Assembly: GCA_021777475.1 (NCBI GenBank)
Contig: JAJYDM010000004.1
Span: 1-54,155, forward strand
Direction: 5' to 3'
Source: Actinomycetes bacterium
GTDB lineage: Bacteria; Actinomycetota; Acidimicrobiia; Acidimicrobiales; Acidimicrobiaceae
Length of the DNA stretch: 54,155 bases
The position numbers and the translations under genes were made by a program. Positions 18,825 to 28,535 of the stretch are shown one piece after another. Each line of letters opens with the position of its first letter. The first letter of the stretch is position 1. The notes beneath the pieces are model-generated. The model was not told where the DNA came from, searched no databases, and saw only the letters and a program-made list of their open reading frames with translations.

Positions 18825-21800
18825 CTACACCTCTATCAGTTCTTCGAACACCTTCTCCACGGCTTCCATCGGATCAGCCCCTTTGGAAATGGGGATCAAG
18901 ACTGTCTGTTCTTTCTCCTTATAGATCCCTTTCGGAAAGACACGCTTCATGCGCATCGTCCGCGACGCCTTCAGCTCCACCGGCGCCATTCTTACCGAGG
19001 GGCTCACCAAGGACGATCTTCCCAAACCAGCGACAATCACCTCTTTTATCTGTGCACGAATGGCACGAGCCCTAATCTTAGCCAACCGCAACAACAATTT
19101 GGTTTCATCCGGGAGAGGTCCAAACCTGTCAATCCACTCCTGTCCCACGATGTCGATATCCTCGGTACTGGTGCACATGGCCAAGCGCCGATAAGCTTCA
19201 AGACGAAGGTCAGTTCGCGAGATATACATTTCCGGAATCACGGCTCCCACCGGCACTTCAATCTTGATCTCAGGTAGGGGCGGCTCCAACTCACCCTTGA
19301 GTTCCTTTACTGCCTCCTCCACCATTTTCACATAGAGGTCATACCCAACAGCGGCAATATGACCGGACTGGTCATCGCCAAGAATGTTCCCAGCTCCTCT
19401 AATTTCAAGATCCCGCTTTGCAATTCTAAATCCGGAACCCAGTTCCGTGTATTCTCCGATGGTCTTCAGTCTTTCATAGGCATCTTCGCTGAGCGACTGT
19501 TCAGCGGGATGAAAAAGATACGCATATCCCCTTGTTCCTGACCGTCCAATCCGACCCCTCAATTGATGCAACTGTCCTAGGCCAAGGAGATCAGCCCGAT
19601 CTACAACAAGGGTGTTAACTGTTGGCATGTCGATTCCGGATTCAATGATTGTGGTGCATACAAGCACGTCAGACCGGCCTTCCCAAAAGTCCACCACGGT
19701 TTGCTCAAGGATTCCCTCATCCATCTGCCCATGGGCAACCGCTATTCGGGCCTCTGGCACCAAACCGGCGAGTCTATGGGCGACGACATCGATGTCAACT
19801 ACCCGGTTATGCACAAAAAATACTTGGCCCTCGCGCATTAGCTCACGACGTATGGCTTCAGATACTGCTAGTTCGTCATACTCACCAACGTATGTCAAGA
19901 TTGGCTGCCTCTTCATTGGCGGGGTACTCAACAGGCTCATGTCCCTTATTCCGGTGAGAGACATCTCAAGAGTCCGGGGAATCGGCGTCGCTGTCAATGT
20001 CAAGACGTCAACGCCAGCCTTCACCTGTTTGATCGACTCTTTGTGAGTTACGCCAAAGTGCTGCTCCTCGTCGACCACCAAAAGACCAAGATCGGAAAAG
20101 ACCACGTCCTGGCTCAATAGTCTGTGAGTCCCAATCACCACGTCAACGCGTCCGGCGGCGACCCTCTGCAACACCGCCCTGGTCTTTGCTGGCGTGAGAA
20201 ATCTGGAAATCACCTCCACACGAACCGGAAAGCTCGAAAACCTGTCGGAAAACGTCTGAAAATGTTGCTGTGCCAACAAAGTGGTTGGTACCAGGACAGC
20301 AGCCTGTTTCCCGTCCTGAATTGCTTTAAAGACCGCCCGGATTGCAACTTCAGTCTTGCCGAAACCGACATCACCGCACACAAGTCGATCCATCGGCCTC
20401 TCAGACTCCATATCAGCCTTTACATCCACAATGGCCCTCGCCTGATCTGGAGTCAGGTCATACAGGAAGAGGTCCTCCATCTCCTTTTGCCATACCGTGT
20501 CGGGGGAAAATGCAAATCCCTTTGTCACAATCCGCTTTTGATACAGGACAATGAGCTCCTGGGCAATTTTGGATACCGCCCGACTGACTCGAGACCTCGT
20601 CTTCTGCCATTCAGCGCCGCCAAGTTTGGAAAGGGTTGGCGTTTCTCCGCCGAGATAAGGAGTTATCGACTCCATCTGATCTGAAGGTATGTAGAGTCGG
20701 TCCCCACCGCGGTATTCAATCAAGAGATAATCTCTCTCGACGCCTCCCAACTCTTGCTTTACCATTCCAGCGAATCGTCCCACCCCATGGTGGCTGTGCA
20801 CCACATAGCCACCGACGGTAAGTGAATCAAACACCTGGACTCGTGTTTGATGCTTGACACGCGACGTCCGCTGTGACCTCCTCTTATTGGTCAAGTCGCT
20901 AAGGCCAATCACTCCGACCTTTACTTCCGGAAATATCGCTCCATGCTCAAGATCGCTTACGACAACGAATAGTCCGGATCTCGGCCGCTCCAACAGTGAG
21001 TCAAGTTCCTCCTGGCTCTGAACCGTAACTGGCCCAAATCCGCTTCCGCTCAAAGACTCCGCCAACCTATTTGCAAGTGCCCGGTTGGCAGCACAAAGCA
21101 GAACAAAGTAATTCCCTCTAACAAGCTTGGAAAGTCGGGCAACGATTGCTTCTGGGTCTTTCAAAGCAAAATCGACGCCCCAAGCCGAAACCTCCGTTTG
21201 TACCGACGTATCTTTAACGGTGTTGGCAAACTGCACCTTGGATTTGGTGGCTGAAAATACATTGTCCAACTCCACAAAAAATTCTGGGAACTTCTCATGA
21301 TCCTCTGGAACCATCCATGTGGAGCTAAGGACGTCTACAATCGAATTCTCCTCCTGGAGCAGATCGGCAACCCGGGCCCTCAATCTGGCAGGTTCGAATA
21401 GGACTGTTCTGGTATTCGGCCCCAGAAACTCGCCAAAATTCTTGGCCGACTCGTCCAGCCATGGGAGCCAAGACTCCATTCCTTCAAAAAACATCCCATT
21501 TGAAATCTTTTCCCACGTGGAGCCAGCATAAGAAAGCTGATCGCGAAGCATAATGGCCCTGTTTCTAATGGCAGGGGTAAGCAGCAGCTCCCGTGCCGGG
21601 AAGAGGTTAACCTCGCTAAGGGCTTCGAAGGATAGTTGGTCAGACGGATCGAAAGTTGATAAGCGGTCGACCTCATCGCCAAAAAAATCAGCCCTTATAG
21701 GGAGGTCCTGTTCGGATGGAAACACATCAACAATCGATCCACGAACCGCAAACTCCCCCCTGCTCTCCACCTGGTACTCTCGCCGGTAGCCACTGTCGGC

Positions 21801-22271
21801 CAACCACTGGACCAGACTCTCCAGCTGAACCGAAGCTCCAATCGCCAGACGCCTGAATCCAGCATCCAGGGCAGAGCCTCCTACCAGCTGAGATACGGCG
21901 CGAACTGGAGCAACGACGACAAGACGTCTGGAGAGCGGAACCTTATAAGTCAGCTCGTTTAACACCTTGAGCCGTCTTCCCATTGTTTCGATCGACGGAG
22001 AAACCCGCTCGAGCGGGAGTGTCTCCCACGACGGGAAAAGCCGGGTACTTTCGGAGCCCAAAAGTACCTTCAACTCTTGATAGAGCTCGAATGCCAGCTG
22101 CCTGGTCGCCACAACCGCCACGATGTGACCATCTTCTGAAGTCTCGTGCATTGCACCAAGAACAAATGGCACAGCTGCACTTGGCACGTAGAAGCTCTCT
22201 GATGGAGCGCTGTTAATCTTCTCCAGTGATGCGATTTGACTTAACGGACCAAACAGGTTTTTGAAGTGCAC
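18825..22271 (-). CDS. mfd: Transcription-repair coupling factor Mfd
   Basis: DNA translocase that removes RNA polymerase stalled at lesions and recruits UvrA. At 1148 aa it is full length. Regions in order: UvrB-like N-terminus (SFYVPSAAVPFVLGAM, about 25-40), RNA polymerase interaction domain (about 480-560, HHGVGRFAGMVKQELGG), translocase with Walker A GDVGFGKTEVA (about 640), DEEQ box VVDEEQHFG, helicase C-terminal half with TTIIESGIDMP and QLHQLRGRIGRSG, then TRCF C-terminal domain. The GTG start is 10 nt after the pth stop. pth-mfd adjacency is common in bacteria. Confidence 0.97.
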   Translation of the reverse strand: MHFKNLFGPLSQIASLEKINSAPSESFYVPSAAVPFVLGAMHETSEDGHIVAVVATRQLAFELYQELKVLLGSESTRLFPSWETLPLERVSPSIETMGRRLKVLNELTYKVPLSRRLVVVAPVRAVSQLVGGSALDAGFRRLAIGASVQLESLVQWLADSGYRREYQVESRGEFAVRGSIVDVFPSEQDLPIRADFFGDEVDRLSTFDPSDQLSFEALSEVNLFPARELLLTPAIRNRAIMLRDQLSYAGSTWEKISNGMFFEGMESWLPWLDESAKNFGEFLGPNTRTVLFEPARLRARVADLLQEENSIVDVLSSTWMVPEDHEKFPEFFVELDNVFSATKSKVQFANTVKDTSVQTEVSAWGVDFALKDPEAIVARLSKLVRGNYFVLLCAANRALANRLAESLSGSGFGPVTVQSQEELDSLLERPRSGLFVVVSDLEHGAIFPEVKVGVIGLSDLTNKRRSQRTSRVKHQTRVQVFDSLTVGGYVVHSHHGVGRFAGMVKQELGGVERDYLLIEYRGGDRLYIPSDQMESITPYLGGETPTLSKLGGAEWQKTRSRVSRAVSKIAQELIVLYQKRIVTKGFAFSPDTVWQKEMEDLFLYDLTPDQARAIVDVKADMESERPMDRLVCGDVGFGKTEVAIRAVFKAIQDGKQAAVLVPTTLLAQQHFQTFSDRFSSFPVRVEVISRFLTPAKTRAVLQRVAAGRVDVVIGTHRLLSQDVVFSDLGLLVVDEEQHFGVTHKESIKQVKAGVDVLTLTATPIPRTLEMSLTGIRDMSLLSTPPMKRQPILTYVGEYDELAVSEAIRRELMREGQVFFVHNRVVDIDVVAHRLAGLVPEARIAVAHGQMDEGILEQTVVDFWEGRSDVLVCTTIIESGIDMPTVNTLVVDRADLLGLGQLHQLRGRIGRSGTRGYAYLFHPAEQSLSEDAYERLKTIGEYTELGSGFRIAKRDLEIRGAGNILGDDQSGHIAAVGYDLYVKMVEEAVKELKGELEPPLPEIKIEVPVGAVIPEMYISRTDLRLEAYRRLAMCTSTEDIDIVGQEWIDRFGPLPDETKLLLRLAKIRARAIRAQIKEVIVAGLGRSSLVSPSVRMAPVELKASRTMRMKRVFPKGIYKEKEQTVLIPISKGADPMEAVEKVFEELIEV

Positions 22272-22281
22272 TACCTAAACG

Positions 22282-22842
22282 CTATCGAACATTAAATCGG
22301 TTCATTGCCGCTTCCAAGCCGTTGACAATTATCTCCTCGACCGCATCTGCCGCCTGGGTAACACCGACTGCCAACATCTCCCGCTCCTTAGGGGGAGGAG
22401 CGGCCAACACATAGTCAACAATGGCCCCAGAAGCTATCGGCCTCCCAATTCCAATTCGAATTCTAACAAAATCAGACGACCCATAAAGAGCCACAATTGA
22501 CTTGAGTCCATTGTGGCCTGCAACCCCGCCTCCCTTTTTGACCCGGACGACTCCTGGCGGCAAATCCAACTCATCGTGAATTACGAGCAAGTCTTCTGGC
22601 GATGCGATCGGATACTTCTTGGTAAGTCCCCGCAAGGCTTGGCCGGAGTTATTGACGTAGGTCTGCGGAAAAGCGAGTGCCACCACCTCTGACCCTATCT
22701 TGACTTCAGCTAGCAGAGCTTTCGACCTCGTATTGGGAACAAGATGTTCGCCATGCCGGGAGGCAGCTTCCGCTACAGCCATGGCGCCTAAATTGTGCCT
22801 GGTCCTCTCATAAGCCCTCCCGGGATTTCCCAACCCCAGCAC
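22282..22842 (-). CDS. pth: Peptidyl-tRNA hydrolase
   Basis: Cleaves peptidyl-tRNAs released from stalled ribosomes. The coordinates use the GTG at 22842, giving MLGLGNPGRAYERTRHNLG, with the catalytic His in TRHNLG, the conserved HDELDLPPG and GGGVAGHNGLKS. This start is 18 nt from the only good ribosome binding site (AGGAG at 22861-22865). It also cuts off the usual 2-4 residues before LGLGNPG. An ATC codon at 22854 is in frame, sits 6 nt from AGGAG and would give the family-like start (M)SVIVLGLGNPG. It may be the real initiation codon. The gene follows rplY. Confidence 0.93.
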   Translation of the reverse strand: MLGLGNPGRAYERTRHNLGAMAVAEAASRHGEHLVPNTRSKALLAEVKIGSEVVALAFPQTYVNNSGQALRGLTKKYPIASPEDLLVIHDELDLPPGVVRVKKGGGVAGHNGLKSIVALYGSSDFVRIRIGIGRPIASGAIVDYVLAAPPPKEREMLAVGVTQAADAVEEIIVNGLEAAMNRFNVR

Positions 22843-22899
22843 GATTACGCTGATTTCAGTCTCCTAAAGCTGGAAATGGAGCGATATCAAAACTTACTT

Positions 22900-23193
22900 C
22901 TAATTCAGAACCTGAAAATCAATATGGAGAACTTCTTGACGAACAGGGTGTCGCTGGATTTCCTTGACAATTGCGTGACGCTTTTCGCCATCGAGGTCAA
23001 GCTGGACAACCATTCCGACCAGCTGTTGCTTTGACATTGCTGCGCGCAATTCACGACTATCGCAAACAACAGAAACCGGGTTAGTCTTCGCTCCATACAC
23101 GACGCCTGGTATCTGACCATCTAGACGCATACGGCGAGATGCGGGGCTCCCTGATAACCGACCAGACTTGGCTACAAGCTCTAGCTCAGACAC
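22900..23193 (-). CDS. rplY: Ribosomal protein bL25 (short form)
   Basis: 5S rRNA-binding protein of the large ribosomal subunit. SGSPASRRMRLDGQIPGVVYGAK (about residues 14-36) and HAIVKEIQRHPVRQEVLHIDF (about 73-93) are the typical L25 motifs. At 97 aa it has only the N-terminal 5S-binding domain and lacks the C-terminal CTC extension that many Actinobacteria have (~200 aa). It is followed 45 nt later by pth, and the rplY-pth pair is conserved. A ~235 bp gap separates it from prs, so its own promoter is likely there. Confidence 0.93.
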   Translation of the reverse strand: MSELELVAKSGRLSGSPASRRMRLDGQIPGVVYGAKTNPVSVVCDSRELRAAMSKQQLVGMVVQLDLDGEKRHAIVKEIQRHPVRQEVLHIDFQVLN

Positions 23194-23430
23194 CTAATTC
23201 TCCTAAAATTAACTTACCTACGAGATTTGGAACAAATAACTTGCTTATTCTAGTTACTCATTCATTAAGCTGGGCACTTCAGCCAATTCTCATGCATGCA
23301 ATCGTTAAATCAAGAAACACACTGCCACTAGGCGCGGTCACGGGCAAAATCCGAACAGGAAGCACACGTAACAGAAACCCTAATAGGTACCCTTGCTAGA
23401 ATTTATTTAGCCCGAAGCTAAAATTTCAAC

Positions 23431-24402
23431 CTACGAGAGGTTCTCGCCACCAAAAATCTCAGACACGGATGAGTCCTCGAATACCGCGCCAATTGCCTGC
23501 GCAATTATCGGCGCAACCGACAGGACCTCAAGCTTGTCTATCATCCTGTCATGCCTAAGCGGGAGTGTGTTAGTGATCACCACTCTTGAGATTGCGGAGT
23601 CGTTCAGCCTCTTAGTGGCAGGGTCTGAAAGCAGACCATGGGTTGCCATGGCCCAAACTTCCGAAGCGCCTCTCGACATCAAGAGGTCTGAAGCGGCACA
23701 AATGGTTCCAGCCGTATCGATCATGTCATCAATGATCACGCAACGCCGACCCTCAACTTCACCAACAACATCCAACGCCTCGACTGTATTGGCGGTGCCC
23801 CTGGGCCTGCGCTTGTGCACAAAGGCAAGGTCGCAATTAAGCACCTGAGAAAATCTCGAGGCAACCTTTACCCTACCTGCATCCGGCGCAACGATAACTG
23901 TCTCCGAATCCGCGTTCTGCTTCAAATAATCGATGAGCACCGGCATCGCCGTTAGATGATCGACAGGACCATCGAAAAATCCCTGTATCTGACCGGAATG
24001 AAGGTCCAAGGCGATTATCCGGTCCGCACCAGCAACCGCCATCATGTCCGCTACAAGCTTGGCAGTGATTGGCTCCCGGCCGGATGCCTTGCGGTCCTGC
24101 CTGGAATAACCGTAATAAGGACAAACAGCAGTTATCCTTTTTGCCGACGCGCGCTTTGCGGCATCGATCATTATGAGTTGCTCCATTATGGAGTCATTGA
24201 CAGGTCCCGAATGGGTCTGAATTATGAATATGTCTTTGCCTCGGACGGACTCACCAAACCGGCAGTGAATTTCACCGTCGGCAAACTCCCTTAACGTTGC
24301 GTTGCCCAACGTGACGTCGAGATTTGCCGCTATTTCAAGTGCAAGCTGAGCATGAGATCTACCCGAATAGAGTTCAAGCCGCTTCCTAGGAACTAGCTCC
24401 AC
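23431..24402 (-). CDS. prs: Ribose-phosphate pyrophosphokinase
   Basis: Makes PRPP from ribose 5-phosphate and ATP for nucleotide, His and Trp synthesis. Motifs: FADGEIHCRFGESVRG, QTHSGPVNDSIMEQL, PYYGYSRQDRK (about residues 96-106), the flexible catalytic loop KRRPRGTANT, and the PRPP loop VIIDDMIDTAGT (about 217-228). I chose the GTG at 24402, 4 nt after the glmU stop, with TGGGG upstream. The alternative start at 24459 would overlap glmU by 53 nt and add non-conserved residues. At 323 aa it is normal. glmU-prs adjacency is typical of Actinobacteria and Firmicutes. Confidence 0.95.
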   Translation of the reverse strand: MELVPRKRLELYSGRSHAQLALEIAANLDVTLGNATLREFADGEIHCRFGESVRGKDIFIIQTHSGPVNDSIMEQLIMIDAAKRASAKRITAVCPYYGYSRQDRKASGREPITAKLVADMMAVAGADRIIALDLHSGQIQGFFDGPVDHLTAMPVLIDYLKQNADSETVIVAPDAGRVKVASRFSQVLNCDLAFVHKRRPRGTANTVEALDVVGEVEGRRCVIIDDMIDTAGTICAASDLLMSRGASEVWAMATHGLLSDPATKRLNDSAISRVVITNTLPLRHDRMIDKLEVLSVAPIIAQAIGAVFEDSSVSEIFGGENLS

Positions 24403-24406
24403 TTTG

Positions 24407-25507
24407 TTACCCCAGTGTTTTGAAAGATCCAGTAGAAGTATCGGGTTCAACCTTAGCACCCCGCGTCAGCACAACCCAAGGTCCGACGATGGCACCTGCT
24501 GCAACATCGGCCGCATAACCCTCACATCGACTAACTCGTGCACCGTCCCCGACGGTGCAGTCCAGGAGCCTAGTATCCGGCCCAATCTCGACAGAACTGC
24601 CAATCTGAGTGTTACCGGCCAAGTGGGTACCAGGCCATATGGTCGTGTCCGGTCCAATCTCGACGGTAGCTGCTATGTACACCGACTCTGGATCGACCAT
24701 GGTTACGCCTTGCGACATCCAACGACGGTTGATTCTGCGGCGAAACTGCTTTTCAGCCTCGGCAAGCTGAATCTGATCGTTGACACCCAACGCCTCGACC
24801 CCGTCATCGATCTGAAGGGCGGACACAAGATAACCCATCGCCGAAAGAATCGCTATTGAATCCGTCAGATAGTACTCCTGTTGAGCATTCTTTGGCGAAA
24901 TTCGCCGCAGCGTTGGTGCCAGAACATCGAGATTGAATGCGTAAATGCCGGTATTGATCTCCTTAATCTGTCGCTCCTCGCGCGTCGCGTCGCGCTCTTC
25001 AACGACATTGGTGACTCTCCCATCTTTTCCACGCACAATTCTGCCGTAACCATATGGATCATCCAGCACAGCTGTGATCAGTGTTGCAGAGGCCTTTGTT
25101 TCAATATGATTCTCGACCAGCATCCTCAGAGTCTCTGGAGTGATCAGAGGCGTATCGCCTGGCACAACTAAAACGACGGGAGTCTCATTGCCGCTGTAGT
25201 TCAAGACGTCGGGCAATACGGTCAATGCAACGCTCAACGCATCACCTGTTCCCAGAAGTTGCCGCTGTTCGACGAAATGAACTTTCGTCTCCGATGGGAC
25301 GGATGCGGACAGTGACGCCTTGACTTTCTCTGCCTCGTGGCCGACGACCACTACAGCATCTTCGACTCCCGCCCCAGATAATGCCTCCAACACGTGTATC
25401 CCCATCGGTTGACCGCAAATTCTTGCTAAAGTCTTTGGCCTTGAAGACCTCATTCGTGTACCTTCGCCAGCCGCCAGCATTGCTGCGAATAGGGGTCGGA
25501 ACGTCAC
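24407..25507 (-). CDS. glmU: GlmU-type N-acetylglucosamine-1-phosphate uridylyltransferase, C-terminally short
   Basis: The N-terminal pyrophosphorylase domain makes UDP-GlcNAc for cell-wall synthesis. It is complete (LAAGEGTRMRSSRPKTL, GDTPLI, DPYGYGRIVR, NTGIYAF, QQEYYLTD). The left-handed beta-helix begins (VEIGPDTTIWPGTHL) but stops at GSFKTLG, about where GlmU reads GNFVEMKKA. The acetyltransferase active-site segment (KAGHLxYxGD, NYDG) is therefore missing. The length is 366 aa instead of ~455. prs follows after 4 nt, leaving no room for a lost C-terminus. I chose the GTG at 25507 (GAGGTG at 6 nt); an ATG 13 codons upstream has no clear binding site. Acetylation of GlcN-1-P must come from elsewhere. 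Confidence 0.88.
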   Translation of the reverse strand: MTFRPLFAAMLAAGEGTRMRSSRPKTLARICGQPMGIHVLEALSGAGVEDAVVVVGHEAEKVKASLSASVPSETKVHFVEQRQLLGTGDALSVALTVLPDVLNYSGNETPVVLVVPGDTPLITPETLRMLVENHIETKASATLITAVLDDPYGYGRIVRGKDGRVTNVVEERDATREERQIKEINTGIYAFNLDVLAPTLRRISPKNAQQEYYLTDSIAILSAMGYLVSALQIDDGVEALGVNDQIQLAEAEKQFRRRINRRWMSQGVTMVDPESVYIAATVEIGPDTTIWPGTHLAGNTQIGSSVEIGPDTRLLDCTVGDGARVSRCEGYAADVAAGAIVGPWVVLTRGAKVEPDTSTGSFKTLG

Positions 25508-25653
25508 CGATAGCACCTCGACATCGATCAATTTTAATCTGCCCATACAAGGACTTCTATGACGTGATACTAGCCGTTGACCAATGGAGATGTCTTAGCA
25601 ACGAAAATTGCCCCAGGATACAGTCGTTCATTAACTAACGGATTCTTCAAGCA

Positions 25654-26646
25654 CTAACTCTTCGACCGTTTTGAGACATACATGGCTTCATCCGCCTCGG
25701 TCCAAGCGTCGGTGAGCGATTTCGCAAGTGTTCTAGTGCTGGTACCAACCGAGGCGGACACACCAGCGACCATTAAGGCAATTCTGATCCTGCGGGCAAA
25801 TGCACGCAGCCCTTCCGGGCTAATACCCTTAGTCAGCACAGCAAACTCATCTCCGCCTGTTCTCGCAACCACATCGTCAGACCTGCAAGTCTGCTCAATG
25901 ACTTCCGCAGCGTTTCTGATCAGATCATCACCGGCTTTATGGCCTTGTGTATCGTTGACAACTTTCAGATTGTCCAGGTCAATAACCATAACTGAAGCAG
26001 AAAAGCCATACTGGGCACAGAGAATCTCCTCCTCATGAAGGGACCTATCCCAACCTCTCCGATTGAGAAGTCCCGTCAATTCATCACTCTCCGATTCCAT
26101 TTTGGCTCGTTCATAGCTTCGCCTCTGATCCAAAGATTGGAGTTCAAGCGAGAGAATCGTAGAAAGCATCCTGGCAACAAGCTCAATCGTGCTTTTCTGC
26201 AGCGCGCTCAACTCAGGCATCGGATCAGGGTTGATGGCACAAATCGTTCCGAATAGGGATCGGTCCGCCAGGACAAGGGGCACTCCGATGTGAGCCCCTA
26301 CCTTCCGCGTTAGACCGATAGCTTTCAGGTCGTTGGCGGAAAGACAACTTGAAGCGTTGGCAAGGTATCTCGGATACTCACCCGAAAGCACTTTCGAACA
26401 CATTGTCCGGTCAAAAGACAACCTGTCTCCTGACTTGATCTTGTAATCAGAGTCGTTGACACTCAGAAAAAGAGACTCAGTCCCATCAATTCGCATAACT
26501 GCACAAAGCTCGTAACTAGTCAGATTTCTAAGGAAAATCACGGCAGCCCTTGATGCAGCGGAAAAATCCGAAAAGGGGAGAACGGGCACGGAAAGAATCG
26601 GCGAAGACCTCAAATCATCAGTTGAGCTGTGAAAATCGTCTTGCAT
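25654..26646 (-). CDS. GAF-GGDEF diguanylate cyclase
   Basis: Predicted cytoplasmic c-di-GMP synthase. Residues ~25-170 are a GAF-like sensory domain (VGAHIGVPLVLADRSLFGTICAIN). A short coiled linker follows (SLDQRRSYERAKMES) and then the GGDEF domain (DELTGLLNRRGWD, VIDLDNLKVVNDTQGHKAGD, RTGGDEFAVL at about 260-269). The active-site GGDEF is intact. The RxxD inhibitory site is not evident. I chose the ATG at 26646, which has GAGGGG at 8 nt; a TTG two codons before is possible. It stands alone at the end of the housekeeping block. Confidence 0.9.
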   Translation of the reverse strand: MQDDFHSSTDDLRSSPILSVPVLPFSDFSAASRAAVIFLRNLTSYELCAVMRIDGTESLFLSVNDSDYKIKSGDRLSFDRTMCSKVLSGEYPRYLANASSCLSANDLKAIGLTRKVGAHIGVPLVLADRSLFGTICAINPDPMPELSALQKSTIELVARMLSTILSLELQSLDQRRSYERAKMESESDELTGLLNRRGWDRSLHEEEILCAQYGFSASVMVIDLDNLKVVNDTQGHKAGDDLIRNAAEVIEQTCRSDDVVARTGGDEFAVLTKGISPEGLRAFARRIRIALMVAGVSASVGTSTRTLAKSLTDAWTEADEAMYVSKRSKS

Positions 26647-27500
26647 CCTCAAAACCCCTCTGATACAACAGAAAAAACTTATCTCACAAAATCCGGCTAA
26701 AGGAACTCATAGCAAATTTGATATAGAAAAGTGGGCCGTAACCACACCCTGAGGTGTGCCCAACAGGGGGTACAACCCGATACTGCGTCGCGCCTTAATC
26801 AACAGCTCACATAAATGACCCCGCCAAGAACCATTTAGGCAACTCAAAATTATAGGAAAGATTATCACTCGCAGTGCTAGAAAAATCAAAAATTAGCCTT
26901 ACCAGCCGTATTTCACCTCTATTTACAGCAAAATCGCCCGACTACTGGACTCTTCTCTTCGGGCCTGACGGCTCCTACTTGTCCGTCGTATAGCCAAAGC
27001 CAATCCATTTCCACATAGTCTCCATGCAGACCAAGGTCCTCCTAGACGCATAAACCACTCGCTTCCCTGGTACCCTTAGTGGCCTAACATCTTCACCCCT
27101 AATCATTCCTTGCCAGGTATCGCTTTGGTGACGTCGGAATATCGAATTCGGTAGGAATTGCCTTGAACGTAGGTAGACCAGGCACCAGGCCCCCTACCAG
27201 CACGACCCAGACCTTAAGCCGTAATTCAATCGGTAATAATTCGTAGATCCTCATCCATTCATACGACAGTCGAATGATAGCGAGTTCCATCGACATCACT
27301 TCTAACCTCTGCTCAGCACTCAGAGGATAGGCGCGAATGCAACAGGATCCATCGCACAGTTCACGAGGTTCCAACACCTGGGTAGAGCTTCTGCATACTG
27401 ACCTAAACCGACCTATCAGAATCTTTGCAAATTAGATCTCTATCGCAGTCATTTGCAGCGGTAAATAAATCAACAAACATCACTCCGCATACCTGACGTC

Positions 27501-27529
27501 TACGTGAGAACCGGCACGATTCTCACGTA
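27501..27529. repeat. Perfect 10-bp inverted repeat, hairpin
   Basis: TACGTGAGAA (27501-27510) pairs with TTCTCACGTA (27520-27529) across 9 nt. It lies about 50 bp beyond the end of the hypothetical minus-strand frame 27581-28021 and could be its transcript end, but no T-tract follows. Confidence 0.55.
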
Positions 27530-27580
27530 TGTCTAAAGCCAAACTTGGCCACCTTGGCGAGTCCGCATCATGTTGATCAA

Positions 27581-28021
27581 TTAATGGGGACCCGCCACAG
27601 GCTTGTCATAAGGAGCACCAGGCTTATCGGCAAACAGGCCAAACTCTGGCCTAATTGGAGATACTTTGGGTTTCTTACTGATTTGTGTGGAGCCACCATT
27701 GAGGTTGACCAGTTCCAAAGAAACCTTCAGTGATCCAACTTTCAATCTGGGACTTGAAGGATTCAGCTTTGAGCACCTTCCCAGCGAGAACTTCTCTGCG
27801 AATGGGGCCGGGCTGGCATCGGGGTCCATTACCCACAACGTCTTACACTGGTTCGCACTTCTCTGCCAGATTACAAAGCCGGGAAAACTTACAGTTTCCC
27901 AGACGATATAAACGAGATTCATCTCAATTGCAGCACGTTTTGTAAACACCTCAGGAAGACTGGTTCTCCAAGGACCGAAGAGGGGTCCACGGGTGCAGCA
28001 ATTCCTAAGCGCAGCTTCCAA
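27581..28021 (-). CDS. Hypothetical protein or gene remnant
   Basis: I do not recognise this 146-residue frame. It begins at TTG without a clear ribosome binding site, and a second minus-strand frame (27919-28185) overlaps its 5' part in another phase. A frameshifted older gene is therefore possible. The sequence has ordinary globular composition (VYIVWETVSFPGFVIW; a Lys/Pro-rich C-terminus). A perfect hairpin sits shortly after its stop. The opposite strand also stays open over part of this stretch, so coding status is doubtful. Confidence 0.25.
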   Translation of the reverse strand: MEAALRNCCTRGPLFGPWRTSLPEVFTKRAAIEMNLVYIVWETVSFPGFVIWQRSANQCKTLWVMDPDASPAPFAEKFSLGRCSKLNPSSPRLKVGSLKVSLELVNLNGGSTQISKKPKVSPIRPEFGLFADKPGAPYDKPVAGPH

Positions 28022-28357
28022 CCTGCGTGCAATTCAACCCGCAACCGGATAAGGCATTGCAATCGAAGGTCCCGCACCACCCCAAGAGAGGATTTACTCG
28101 ATCCCGATGTGCCAATAACAGAAGTGGAACAAAGATCCATTGACGCCTCAGGCCTTTGGCGGGTCTGAATTCGTTCCGTTGTCATTTCTCCACGTCAAGC
28201 GATAGGATGTCACGAATAACAAGCCCAAAGTCGGTTTCCGCGGAGTCGTTCGGTGGATTCAGAAAAAAGTACCTAAGGTTTTGCTCCCACGTCCGGCAAC
28301 GCCAATAAATATCATCATGACGAAATATTATGGTAAACAATTATGATAATGTTCACT

Positions 28358-28384
28358 GGAATTCTCCCGTTAATGGGGAATTCC
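28358..28384 (+). promoter_or_regulatory. Inverted repeat in the aldehyde dehydrogenase leader region
   Basis: GGAATTC (28358-28364) pairs with GAATTCC (28378-28384), with an inner CCC/GGG and a single bulged T. It lies about 150 bp before the gene in A/T-rich DNA. An imperfect copy of the island palindrome (TTCACTGGAA, 28352-28361) touches it. Could be an operator or a leader hairpin. Confidence 0.4.
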
Positions 28385-28535
28385 ATTTCAAATTACATGT
28401 GGATCACTTGAAAATCTTTGAGGTGTCTTGAGTCAAGCAGTACTGAGATCAACAATTTCAGAGTCGAGTATCAGTGGATTAATCGATTAGGAAGCCTGTA
28501 TTGACTCAAGGCAGCAGCAAAGCGGAGGAATAAAC

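Larger units (their letters stand above)
26647..28535. other. 1.9-kb region without convincing genes
   Basis: This is the boundary between the housekeeping block and the island. Open frames of 60-146 codons exist on both strands but none shows a domain I recognise. The best candidate is listed separately at 27581-28021. No tRNA gene or attachment-site repeat was recognised. The last ~250 bp is A/T-rich, holds a hairpin (28358-28384) and should contain the aldehyde dehydrogenase promoter. Confidence 0.5.

Noticed and set aside
27099-27377. 92-codon minus-strand frame
   Set aside because: No recognisable domain or clear start signal, and other frames are also open there.
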